Source: a candidate division TA06 bacterium
GTDB lineage: Bacteria > Ratteibacteria > UBA8468 > MWAK01
Length of the DNA: 9,578 bases
Direction: 5' to 3'
Assembly: GCA_022704925.1 (NCBI GenBank)
Contig: JAKJFK010000054.1
Span: 1 to 9,578, forward strand
Shown here: one piece after another, positions 1-7,389 of the stretch
How the letters are laid out: each line of letters opens with the position of its first letter
How positions within the stretch are numbered: position 1 is the stretch's first letter
Notes under the pieces: model-generated
What the model was told of the DNA's origin: nothing
What the model saw: the letters and a program-made list of their open reading frames with translations, nothing else
The model's database searches: none
Made by a program: the position numbers and the translations under genes

Positions 1-1
1 G

Positions 2-2179
2 ATCGTGATACCCCGGCCGATTCCGCCGGGGCCCTTCCCGCCCCCGATACCCCGGCCGATCCCGCCGGAGCCGCCCTTCCCGCTCGAGGTCCGGTACCAC
101 CGGGTCGAGGTGACCATCTCCGACCAGGCGGCGGTGACCCGGATTGACCAGGAGTTCTTCAACCCGGGCTCAAGCCGGCTGGAAGGCATCTATCTCTTTC
201 CGCTGCCGGAGGGCGCGGTCATCCGGGACTTCGCCCTGGAGATCGACGGCAAGCCGGCGGCGGCCGAGCTGCTTGACGCCGAGAAGGCCCGCCGGATTTA
301 CGAGGACATCGTCCGCCGCTCGCGCGACCCGGCCCTGCTGGAGTACTCCGGCCAGGGCGCCTTCCGGGTGCGCGTTTTCCCGATCGAGCCCCGCTCGCCC
401 AAGCGCATCAAGCTCTCCTACGCCCAGCCGCTCCGGTCCGAGTCGGGCCTGGTCGGTTACACCTACCCGCTGAATACCGAAAAATTCTCGGCCCGCCCCC
501 TCGAAGAGGTGGTGGTAAGGGTGAGCATCAAGTCGGCCGGACGCATCAAGAGCGTCTATTCGCCCAGCCACCCGGTCGAGGTGCGCCGCCGCGGCGACCA
601 CCAGGCCGAGGTCGTCTTCGAGGCCCGGCAGGTCAGGCCGGACAAGGACTTCACCCTCTTTTACGACACCGATTCCGGCCCCTTCGGCGTCTCTCTGGCC
701 GCCTACCGGCCGGACCGGGAGGCCGGCTTCTTCATGCTCACGGCCGCGCCGGCGGTGGAGGCCGGAGCCACCGCGGTCCTGCCCAAGGACGTGGTCTTTG
801 TGCTCGATACCTCAGGCAGCATGGCCGGCAAGAAACTGGACCAGGCGCGCCGGGCCCTCAATTACTGCCTGGAACGCCTGAACCGCGCAGACCGCTTCGA
901 ACTCGTCCGCTTCGCCACCGAGGCGGAGCCGCTCTTCAACCGCCTGGCCGGGGCCGAGCCGAAGGAGCGCGACCGGGCCCGGGAGTCGGTGGCCGGGCTC
1001 AAGGCCCGCGGCGGGACGAATATCGAGGAGGCACTCGCCCGGGCGCTCCGGGTCTTCGACGGCAACCGGGAACGGCCGCAGATGGTGGTCTTCATCACCG
1101 ACGGCCAGCCGACCGTGGGCGCCCTGGACGAGGAGAGCATCCTGCGAGTGGTCAAGCCGTCGGCGGCCGCGGTCCGGGTCTTCACCTTCGGGGTCGGCGA
1201 CGACCTGAACACCCGCCTGCTGGACCGGATCACCGAGGCCACCCGGGCCAGCCGGACTTATGTCCGGACCGACGAGGACCTGGAGGTCAAACTGACCGGC
1301 TTCTTCGACAAGGTCGAGGCGCCGGTGCTGGTCAACCCCCGGATCGAGTTCCGCGGCGTCAGCGTCTCCGAACTCTGCCCGCGCGAACTGCCCGACATCT
1401 TCCGGGGCAGCCAGCTGCTGATCTTCGGCCGCTACCGGGGCGAGGGCGAGGCGACACTGACCCTGGAGGGAACGGTCGAAGGCCGCCGCCGGAGTTACGA
1501 GTACCGGGTCAATTTCCCGGAGCGGACGACCGAGCACGATTTCATCGCGCCGCTCTGGGCGGCCCAGCGGATCGGCCAGCTGCTTGACCAGATCCGTCTT
1601 GCCGGTGAGTCGTCGGAGTTGAAGGATGAGATCGTCGAACTGGCCCGGACCTACGGCATCGTCACCCCCTACACCAGCTACCTGGTGGTCGAGGAGGAGG
1701 CGAAACGCCTGGCCGACAACCGGATGCGCCCCGAGGAGCAGACCCTGGGCCGGGTGGCGGCCGCCAGTCCGTCCCTGGCGGCTTCGGTCCGCGGTGATTA
1801 TGATTCCGGGCTGAACGCCGGCAGCGGCGGCCGCAGCGTGACCGCCAGCCGGGAGGTTGAGGCGTTGAAGCAGGCCGGCAACCAGGCGGAGATTATGCAG
1901 GGTCAGGCGCGCCTTAATTACAAGGACGCCGCCGGCCGGGAACTCAACCTGGCCAGCCAGGTCCGCAACATCCAGGGGCGGGCGGTCTACCAGACCGGCG
2001 AGTTCTGGGTCGACTCCCGGGTCCAGGCGGCCGCCGGCCGGCCGGTGCAGCGGATCCAGTTCGCCGGGCCGGATTACTTCCGGCTGCTGGCCGAGAAGCC
2101 GGCCAGCGCCCAGTTTCTGGCCCTGGGGCGGAATGTGCGTTTCGTGCTGGAAAACGAGACCTACGAAATTTACGAATGA
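2..2179 (+). CDS. VIT and vWA domain protein, 5' end cut by window edge
   Basis: Exported or surface protein with a VIT domain followed by a von Willebrand A domain, the layout of inter-alpha-trypsin-inhibitor heavy chains and their bacterial relatives. Residue numbers count from a GTG at position 5, but the frame is open to the left edge and no signal peptide is visible, so the real start is probably upstream. Residues 1-27 are a proline-rich stalk. VIT spans about 28-150, with the typical FFNPGSSRLEGIYLFPLPEG segment. The vWA domain (about 262-430) has an intact metal-ion site: D268-T-S-G-S, T338 in GGTN and D366 in ITDGQ. Residues near 515-575 carry the family's YGIVTPYTSYLVVEEE segment, and the C-terminus (about 640-724) matches the usual tail with VRNIQGRAVYQTGEFWVDS. 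Family members are thought to bind proteins through the metal site; the ligand here is unknown. It is followed after 73 bases by another exported-protein gene on the same strand, probably co-transcribed. The domain call is firm; the role is inferred. Confidence 0.9.
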   Translation: MVIPRPIPPGPFPPPIPRPIPPEPPFPLEVRYHRVEVTISDQAAVTRIDQEFFNPGSSRLEGIYLFPLPEGAVIRDFALEIDGKPAAAELLDAEKARRIYEDIVRRSRDPALLEYSGQGAFRVRVFPIEPRSPKRIKLSYAQPLRSESGLVGYTYPLNTEKFSARPLEEVVVRVSIKSAGRIKSVYSPSHPVEVRRRGDHQAEVVFEARQVRPDKDFTLFYDTDSGPFGVSLAAYRPDREAGFFMLTAAPAVEAGATAVLPKDVVFVLDTSGSMAGKKLDQARRALNYCLERLNRADRFELVRFATEAEPLFNRLAGAEPKERDRARESVAGLKARGGTNIEEALARALRVFDGNRERPQMVVFITDGQPTVGALDEESILRVVKPSAAAVRVFTFGVGDDLNTRLLDRITEATRASRTYVRTDEDLEVKLTGFFDKVEAPVLVNPRIEFRGVSVSELCPRELPDIFRGSQLLIFGRYRGEGEATLTLEGTVEGRRRSYEYRVNFPERTTEHDFIAPLWAAQRIGQLLDQIRLAGESSELKDEIVELARTYGIVTPYTSYLVVEEEAKRLADNRMRPEEQTLGRVAAASPSLAASVRGDYDSGLNAGSGGRSVTASREVEALKQAGNQAEIMQGQARLNYKDAAGRELNLASQVRNIQGRAVYQTGEFWVDSRVQAAAGRPVQRIQFAGPDYFRLLAEKPASAQFLALGRNVRFVLENETYEIYE
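7..68 (+). repeat. In-frame direct repeat encoding a proline-rich stalk
   Basis: Two 23-base copies, at 7-29 and 46-68, match at 22 of 23 positions. They are offset by 39 bases (13 codons), so the reading frame is kept and each copy encodes IPRPIPP, followed by GPFPPP or EPPFPL. The array may continue to the left of the window. It probably forms a rigid linker between an off-window signal peptide and the VIT domain. Confidence 0.75.
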
Positions 2180-2182
2180 GGG

Positions 2183-2230
2183 GGGAGTAATCCCGGGAGG
2201 CCGCCGCCGGTCCGTCCGGCCGCGGCTTTC
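2183..2230 (+). promoter_or_regulatory. Two tandem RNA hairpins in the spacer between the two exported-protein genes
   Basis: The first hairpin, 2183-2194, is a four-pair GGGA/TCCC stem closed by a GTAA loop, which is a GNRA-type tetraloop. The second has arms 2200-2210 and 2216-2226 around the loop TCCGT, with 10 of 11 positions paired (C2205/C2221 is the one mismatch); G-U and A-U pairs could extend it to 2196-2230. It is followed by TTTCCTATTT, an interrupted T run, so it could be a weak intrinsic terminator or an mRNA-stabilising structure that sets the ratio of the two proteins. The pairing is read directly; the function is inferred. Confidence 0.5.
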
Positions 2231-2240
2231 CTATTTGAAG

Positions 2241-2247
2241 AGGGAGG
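2241..2247 (+). promoter_or_regulatory. Ribosome binding site AGGGAGG of the beta-rich exported protein
   Basis: A strong Shine-Dalgarno match lies five bases before the ATG at 2253. It decides the start: the same frame is open from an ATG at 2133 inside the upstream gene, but only the 2253 start has this site and gives a signal peptide at the N-terminus. It is the only canonical ribosome site seen in the window, the other starts having weak or no match. Confidence 0.8.
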
Positions 2248-2252
2248 CGGTC

Positions 2253-4271
2253 ATGCGCAGGTTCTTGATGGCGGTTGGACTGCTGCTGTTGCTGGGGCCG
2301 GCGGTTTCGTTCGCGGCCGATCCGGTTCCGGCCCAGGTCAAGGGGGCCGAGGTGGTGCTGCCGGTCGAGGAGTTCGGCAGGCTGGTCGGGGACGCCCGGC
2401 TGTCGCTGCCCTGGAAGGAGTTCCAGAAGTTCCTGGTCACCGAGGCCGGGATGGGCCGGTTCAAAATCCCCTGGGAGTTCTTCCTGAAGTTCCTCGATAC
2501 CGGGGACGTGAAGCCGGCCCCGAAGCCGCCGGCCGATTACCTGCTCTCCGGCCTCTACTATACCGGCCGGCCCGAGAAGAACGTGATCAACCTGAAACTC
2601 TCGGGCGAGCTGACGGTCTTGAAGGAGGCCGACCAGGGCTGGACGATAGTCAAGCTCTGGCCGACCAACTCGGCCTTCCTCACCCTGCTCACCCTGAACG
2701 GCCAGGCGGCCCGCGTCATGGTCGCCGACAACACCTACCAGCTGCTGGTGAACGCGCCCGGCACCTACAAGATCGAGGGGGAACTTCAGCTCCGGCTCGC
2801 CGGGGATAATCTGCGCTTCACCCCGCCGCCCAACACCGCTTCGGTCATGCGCCTGGCCCTGCCGGGCGATTACGACGTCTCGAGTTCGGGCGTGGTGAAG
2901 ATCGTTACCCGGAGCGCGGAGGTAACCGCCGTCGAGGTCACCTTCCCGCCCTTCGGATCGGTGGACGCCGCCTGGGGTCCGGCCCTGCGCGAGCCGACCG
3001 AGGCCCGCCTCCTGGCCAGCGCCAACCTGGCCTGGAACCTGCAGCCGGACCTGGTGCGGACTAACTTTTCGGTCCGCTACGAGATTCTCTACCAGGCGGT
3101 GAAGACGCTCGCGGTAAAGCTGCCGGCCGGGGTCCGGGTCAACAGCGTCGAGGGAAACTTCATCGACTGGAAGGAGAAGAACGGCCTGGTCGAAGTGGAA
3201 TTGAAGCCGCAGACCAAGGGTTCGGTCAACCTGTCGGTCAATTACGAGCAGGACCTGAAGGCCGGCCAGGATGAGATCGAGCTGGTCAGCCCGGAGGTGC
3301 CCGGCGTGGAGCGGACCGCCGGTTTCGCCACTCTCTCCAGCCCGGCCAACCTGGAGGTGAAGCTGGCCGGCCAGGAGGGACTGGTCCTGGTTGACCCGCG
3401 CGAGGCCGGCGCGGCCGGGACCGCTGTCATGAGTTTCCGGTACAACCGGCTGCCCGGCCGGGCCCGGCTGCAGCTGCTGCGCCACGAGGAGGTGGCGGTC
3501 CTGGAGGCCACCGCCGACTCGGCCAACGCCATCTCGGCGGTCACCTTCGACGGCCAGAGCGTCAACCGGGTCATCTACAACGTCCGGAACAACGTCAAGC
3601 CCTTTCTCCGCCTGAAACTGCCCCAGGGGGCCCGGCTCTGGAGCGCCCACGTCGGCGACAGCCCGGTCAAGCCCCTGGCCGGCCAGGCGGGAGAAATCCT
3701 GCTGCCGATCCTGAGGCCGGGCGCCCGGAATACCGAGTTTCCGGTCGAGGTCATCTACTACCTGGAGCGGCCGGCTTTCGGACGCAGCGGCGACCTGGAA
3801 CTGAACCTGCCCCTGGCCGACATCCCGGTGATGCAGTTCATGTACTCGCTCTACCTGCCCGAAAAATTGAAGTTCGAGAGTTTCGGCGGCAGCCTGGAGA
3901 AGGTGGTCTCCTTCACCCCGATCGTGCTGGAGGATTCCGGCGCCGCCGGATCGGAAGGAAAAGAAATAACCCGCCGGAACCGGTTGCAGGACCGCTACCT
4001 GGCCCAGCAGCGGGCGCTGGAGTCCAACGTCGCCTTTTCCGACGGATTGATGAGCCGTGAAGAAATGATGGGGGTGAAGCCCTCGGCAAGGAGCGGCAAG
4101 GGTGACAGCCCGGCCGAATCGGCGGCCGGGGGCGCCGGCGCGATCTCCGGCGGCCTGCTGCCCCTGCGCATCTACATCCCGACCACCGGCCAGCTGCTGC
4201 GCTTCGAGAAGCGGCTGGTTATCGAGCAGGATTTGACGGTGCGGGCGAAGTATAAGCAGTCGGGCCGGTAG
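2253..4271 (+). CDS. Exported beta-rich protein of unknown function, partner of the VIT-vWA gene
   Basis: A 672-residue protein that I cannot assign to a named family. Residues 1-21 form a signal peptide: MRR, a hydrophobic core rich in leucine, then a likely signal peptidase I cut after SFA (residue 21) or one residue later. No other membrane segment or lipobox is visible. Residues 36-81 hold three copies of a short motif: LPVEEFGRLV, LPWKEFQKFL and IPWEFFLKFL. The rest to about residue 570 alternates in short beta-strand-like segments typical of stacked beta-sandwich domains. Segments such as IDWKEKNGLVEVELKP and YNVRNNVKPFLRLKLPQG recall large secreted hypothetical proteins of environmental bacteria (from memory, not checked). 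A low-complexity Gly/Ala/Ser stretch near 610-635 precedes a conserved-looking C-terminal segment ending in LLRFEKRLVIEQDLTVRAKY. It lies 73 bases behind the VIT-vWA gene and may be its binding partner or a scaffold (inference). Confidence 0.85.
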   Translation: MRRFLMAVGLLLLLGPAVSFAADPVPAQVKGAEVVLPVEEFGRLVGDARLSLPWKEFQKFLVTEAGMGRFKIPWEFFLKFLDTGDVKPAPKPPADYLLSGLYYTGRPEKNVINLKLSGELTVLKEADQGWTIVKLWPTNSAFLTLLTLNGQAARVMVADNTYQLLVNAPGTYKIEGELQLRLAGDNLRFTPPPNTASVMRLALPGDYDVSSSGVVKIVTRSAEVTAVEVTFPPFGSVDAAWGPALREPTEARLLASANLAWNLQPDLVRTNFSVRYEILYQAVKTLAVKLPAGVRVNSVEGNFIDWKEKNGLVEVELKPQTKGSVNLSVNYEQDLKAGQDEIELVSPEVPGVERTAGFATLSSPANLEVKLAGQEGLVLVDPREAGAAGTAVMSFRYNRLPGRARLQLLRHEEVAVLEATADSANAISAVTFDGQSVNRVIYNVRNNVKPFLRLKLPQGARLWSAHVGDSPVKPLAGQAGEILLPILRPGARNTEFPVEVIYYLERPAFGRSGDLELNLPLADIPVMQFMYSLYLPEKLKFESFGGSLEKVVSFTPIVLEDSGAAGSEGKEITRRNRLQDRYLAQQRALESNVAFSDGLMSREEMMGVKPSARSGKGDSPAESAAGGAGAISGGLLPLRIYIPTTGQLLRFEKRLVIEQDLTVRAKYKQSGR

Positions 4272-4277
4272 GCGGTC

Positions 4278-6260
4278 TCAGCCGGCGCAGAAAGGGGCGG
4301 CGGCGGTCAGGACGCGCTCCGGGGTGATCTTCTCCCAGCAGGCGAAATCGCGGGGGCAGGTCTCCTGCAGGCAGGGACTGCACTCCAGGCCGGAGGCGAC
4401 GATGGCGAAGGGGACCCCGTAGGGTCCGTAGCGGCGCCAGTCGCCCGGTCCGAAGAGGACCACCTGGGGACAGCCGGCGGCGCTGGCCAGGTGGACGGTG
4501 CCGGTGTCGTTGGAGACCAGGCAGCGGGCCGCGGCCAGGAGGGCGGCCAGCTGGCGGACGCTGGTAGCGCCGGCCAGGTTGACGGGGCGGGCCTGCCGGA
4601 CCGACTTCTCGACCGCGGCGGCCAGGCCGGTTTCGTTGCGGTCGCCCACCAGGACCGCCGGCAGTTTCCATTTCTCCCAGGCCAGATCGGCCAGGGCGGC
4701 GAACTTCTCCGGCGGCCAGCGCTTCTTCTCCCAGCGGCCGCCCGGGTTGAGGATGATGAAGCCCTTTTCGGACAGGCCGCGGGCGGCCAGGGTCTCCTTC
4801 AACCAGGCCGCTTCGGACCGGAGCGCCGGGAAGTCGAAGGCGGCCGCCGGCGGGACCGGCAGGAAGTAGCCGAGCAGGCGCCGCCAGCGGTCGGTTTCAT
4901 GTTCGCCCGGCCGGGGCCGCCCCTGGCGCAGCAGGAAGAGGGCCCGGCGCCGGCCGCCGGCCAGCAGGCCCAGGAGCGAGCAGCGGAAGTCGAAGAGGTA
5001 GTCGGCCGGCCGCTGGCGCAGCTCCTTCAGGAAGGCTATCTTCTCCTCACGAGGCGCCTGCTTCTGCCAGTAGAGGATCCGCTCGAAGTAGGGATGCCCT
5101 TCGAAGAAGCCGGCCGAGCGGCGGTCGGTGACGATCTCCAGCCGGGCGAGTGGAAAGTTCTCGCGCAGGACCCGGTAGGCGGGCGAGAGGATCAGGTTGT
5201 CGCCCAGGCAGCTGGTCCCGATGACCCGCACCTGCGTTTCGGCCAGGCGTCGGACCACCGCCGCGGCCGCCCGCTCCGTCTCGGCCAGCAGGCGGGGCCG
5301 GAAACCCGTAAGCACCTTCTCCAGCCTTTCCGCTTCCAGATCCTCCAGGCCGACGATTCTCAGGTGGCCGGCGGTTTCCATCGACTCCAGGGTGCGGTCG
5401 AAGACCAGCCGGCCCGGCCGGCGCCGGCCGACGCGCAGGGCCAGGGTGGGCCGGTTCGAGGCGGCCGCCTCGGAGAGCATGTTGATGCTGTCCTCGGTGG
5501 CCAGGACCAGGTCGGCTTCCGCCAGGAACTCCCGGACCGGGTTGGCCCGGCTGGCGTGGTAGCCGACTACCTGCGCCTCCGGGCCGGCTTCGGCCAGGAG
5601 GGCGGCCAGTTTTTTTTCGCTCTCCGGGTCGGTACGGCGGCTGGTGGTGAGCAGAATCCGGTAGCGGCCGGTCCGCGCCAGTTCCAGGAGGCGGCGGCCC
5701 AGTTCCCCGGCGTACTGAGTATCCAGCCGGTAGTTGCGGTCGTCGCCGCCGATCAGGCAGGCCAGGGTGCGGCGCCCGTCCGGGGCCGGCGGCCGGGCCG
5801 GTTGGGGTCGGACGCGGTTGACGGCGCCCCGGGTGACCAGGGCGTTTTTCGGCGGTCGGGCCAGGCCGCGGCGCCAGAGGTCGTGTTCCGGAATGACCAG
5901 CAGGTCGAAGCGGCCGGCCGGCAGAAAGTCGGGATAGAGGACCTGGACGGACAGGGCCAGCCGGCTGCGGGCCAGCAGGAGGTTGACCGGCGCCAGGCGG
6001 CCGCCGGCGGAGATGACCGCCTGGGGTCCGGGATAACCGGAAGGAATTTCGAGCCCGGCCAGCCGGCTCAGCAGGAAGCGGCAGGCGGACAGGGAGAGCC
6101 GGGGCGAAAGGTTGGCGGCCAGCAGCAGGAGCGCCCGGCGGAGCGTCGAGAGGTCCCCGACCCGGATTACTTCGGGGGCGGCCTCCGGGAGCGATTCGGC
6201 GATGCCGAGCGCCTGGTTGAGGTTGCCCCGGTTGCCGTCGTCCAGGACCAGGCTTCTCAT
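4278..6260 (-). CDS. Fusion of ELM1-like domain and GT9 heptosyltransferase
   Basis: A 660-residue two-domain protein, probably an LPS core glycosyltransferase on the inner face of the cytoplasmic membrane. Residues 1-340 match the ELM1 family (formerly DUF1022): DDGNRGNLNQALGIAE at 7-22, LIGGDDRNYRLD at 169-180 and LATEDSINMLSEA at 253-265. Residues 343-660 are a GT9 glycosyltransferase: GTSCLGDNLILSP at 348-360 with the expected catalytic Asp at 354, NPGGRWEKKRWPPEKFA at 505-521, and the sugar-nucleotide motif SNDTGTVHLASAAG at 583-596. Four cysteines (627, 630, 635, 641) in CSPCLQETCPRDFACW match the C-terminal cysteine pattern of many GT9 enzymes. GT9 members usually transfer heptose from ADP-heptose to Kdo or heptose. 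The ATG is seven bases after the aminotransferase stop with only a weak GAAG ahead, so translation is probably coupled. An A8 run occurs at codons 215-217. Both domains are complete, so this is a real fusion and not a frame error. The exact acceptor is unknown. Confidence 0.88.
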   Translation of the reverse strand: MRSLVLDDGNRGNLNQALGIAESLPEAAPEVIRVGDLSTLRRALLLLAANLSPRLSLSACRFLLSRLAGLEIPSGYPGPQAVISAGGRLAPVNLLLARSRLALSVQVLYPDFLPAGRFDLLVIPEHDLWRRGLARPPKNALVTRGAVNRVRPQPARPPAPDGRRTLACLIGGDDRNYRLDTQYAGELGRRLLELARTGRYRILLTTSRRTDPESEKKLAALLAEAGPEAQVVGYHASRANPVREFLAEADLVLATEDSINMLSEAAASNRPTLALRVGRRRPGRLVFDRTLESMETAGHLRIVGLEDLEAERLEKVLTGFRPRLLAETERAAAAVVRRLAETQVRVIGTSCLGDNLILSPAYRVLRENFPLARLEIVTDRRSAGFFEGHPYFERILYWQKQAPREEKIAFLKELRQRPADYLFDFRCSLLGLLAGGRRRALFLLRQGRPRPGEHETDRWRRLLGYFLPVPPAAAFDFPALRSEAAWLKETLAARGLSEKGFIILNPGGRWEKKRWPPEKFAALADLAWEKWKLPAVLVGDRNETGLAAAVEKSVRQARPVNLAGATSVRQLAALLAAARCLVSNDTGTVHLASAAGCPQVVLFGPGDWRRYGPYGVPFAIVASGLECSPCLQETCPRDFACWEKITPERVLTAAAPFCAG

Positions 6261-6267
6261 CTTCGGC

Positions 6268-7389
6268 TCAGCCGACCGTGTCGAGGGCGGCCTGGAAGAC
6301 GGCGCCGATCTTCTCCAGCTGGACCGGCTCCATCCGGACGTTGATGGGCAGGACGATCGCCCGGTCGAGCAGCGCTTCGGTCTTCGGATAGCTGCCGCCG
6401 GCCAGTTCCCGGTTGACCTCGAAGTGCCAGTAGTTCAGGACGGCCGGGGCGACGCCACCTTTGGCCATCTCCTTCCGGACCGCCTCGGCGCGCGTTCCGT
6501 CGGGGGCCAGCACCGCCAGGAAGGTGGCATTGTCGTGCGGGTCGGCCAGCCGCCGGAAGCTGAAACCCTCCGGCAGTTTCAATCCGTTCTTGATCCGGTT
6601 CTTGTTGCGGTGCAGGTTCTCCAGCATGTCCGGCAGCTTCTGGAGCTGGGCCAGGCCGATCGCGGCGTGGATTTCCGAAATCCGGTAATTGAAGCCGGCG
6701 CCCTCTTTCGGCTCCCGGCCGCGCGGCAGGCTGAGGTTGTGGATGTGGCCGTGATCGTGGTAGCGGTCGGCCCGGCGGTAGAATTCCGGGTCTTTGGTCA
6801 CCACCAGGCCCCCTTCGCAGCAGGTGAGCAGTTTCACCGAGTCGAAGCTGAAGGTGCCCATTTCGGCCAGGGTGCCGACCGCCTGGCCGCCGTAGCGGGC
6901 GCCGACCGCCTGGCAGGCGTCCTCGAGCACGAATAGTTTGCGGCCGCGGGCGAAGGCCAGGATTTCCTTCATCTCGGCCGCCGCGCCCAGCATGTGGACC
7001 GGGATGATCCCGACCGTGCGGGGGGTTACCAGCGCCTCCAGGGCGGCCGGGTCAAGGTTCAGGGTGTCGTTGATCTCGGCCAGCACCGGTTTGGCGCCGG
7101 CGTCCAGCACCGCCTCCAGGGTGGCGATGAAGGTGTAGGCCGGCACGATGACCTCGTCGCCCGGCTTGACGCCCAGGGCGGCCAGGGCGCAGCGCAGGGC
7201 GGCCGTCCCGGAGGAGACGGCCAGGCTGTACCGGGAGCCCAGGTACTGGTTGAAGGCGGTTTCGAACCGGTAGCAGTAGGACTGCTGGTAGTTGGTGTCG
7301 TTGTAGGTGTACCGGTAGATCATGCGGCGCCGGATGATATCCAGCACCAGCTCCTCTTCACGCTGATCGAAGACCTCGATTCCAGGCAT
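6268..7389 (-). CDS. DegT/DnrJ/EryC1/StrS aminotransferase, KdnA-like (8-amino-Kdo type)
   Basis: Pyridoxal-phosphate sugar aminotransferase of 373 residues. SSGTAAL (59-65) binds the cofactor phosphate, D157 in VLEDACQAVGA should contact the pyridine ring, and K186 in GTFSFDSVKLLT is the Schiff-base lysine. Several segments recall Shewanella KdnA, which aminates 8-oxo-Kdo with glutamate to give 8-amino-Kdo: MPGIEVF at the start, the FSFDSVK block, HDHGHIHN (211-218) and GFNYRISEIHAAIGLAQLQKL (232-252). The match is from memory. The partner oxidase KdnB is not in the window, so another keto-sugar substrate remains possible. Family members usually read C-G-E-G-G or T-G-E-G-G after the lysine; here it is C190-C191-E-G-G, with the first glycine replaced. 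The start lies 18 bases after the gmhB stop and has no Shine-Dalgarno match; an A8 run sits just upstream. It fits the LPS theme of the genes on both sides. Confidence 0.88.
   Translation of the reverse strand: MPGIEVFDQREEELVLDIIRRRMIYRYTYNDTNYQQSYCYRFETAFNQYLGSRYSLAVSSGTAALRCALAALGVKPGDEVIVPAYTFIATLEAVLDAGAKPVLAEINDTLNLDPAALEALVTPRTVGIIPVHMLGAAAEMKEILAFARGRKLFVLEDACQAVGARYGGQAVGTLAEMGTFSFDSVKLLTCCEGGLVVTKDPEFYRRADRYHDHGHIHNLSLPRGREPKEGAGFNYRISEIHAAIGLAQLQKLPDMLENLHRNKNRIKNGLKLPEGFSFRRLADPHDNATFLAVLAPDGTRAEAVRKEMAKGGVAPAVLNYWHFEVNRELAGGSYPKTEALLDRAIVLPINVRMEPVQLEKIGAVFQAALDTVG

Noticed and set aside
2133-2252. Longer N-terminus for the beta-rich exported protein, from an ATG at 2133
   Set aside because: It would overlap the VIT-vWA gene and bury the signal peptide 40 residues in; the ATG at 2253 has a strong ribosome site and gives a normal signal peptide.
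1944-3650. A 568-codon open frame on the - strand, antisense to both exported-protein genes
   Set aside because: It crosses the spacer between two well-supported genes, its product shows no domain and has GC-driven composition; long antisense frames are common in GC-rich DNA.
4264-4286. GCCGG/CCGGC inverted repeat at the convergent gene ends as an intrinsic terminator
   Set aside because: The stem is five pairs with a 13-base loop and has no T run on either strand.
4491-6344. A 617-codon open frame on the + strand, antisense to the ELM1-GT9 gene
   Set aside because: The - strand frame carries complete ELM1 and GT9 motifs, while the + strand product is low-complexity and rich in Gln, Gly, Ala and Arg, as expected for a shadow frame.
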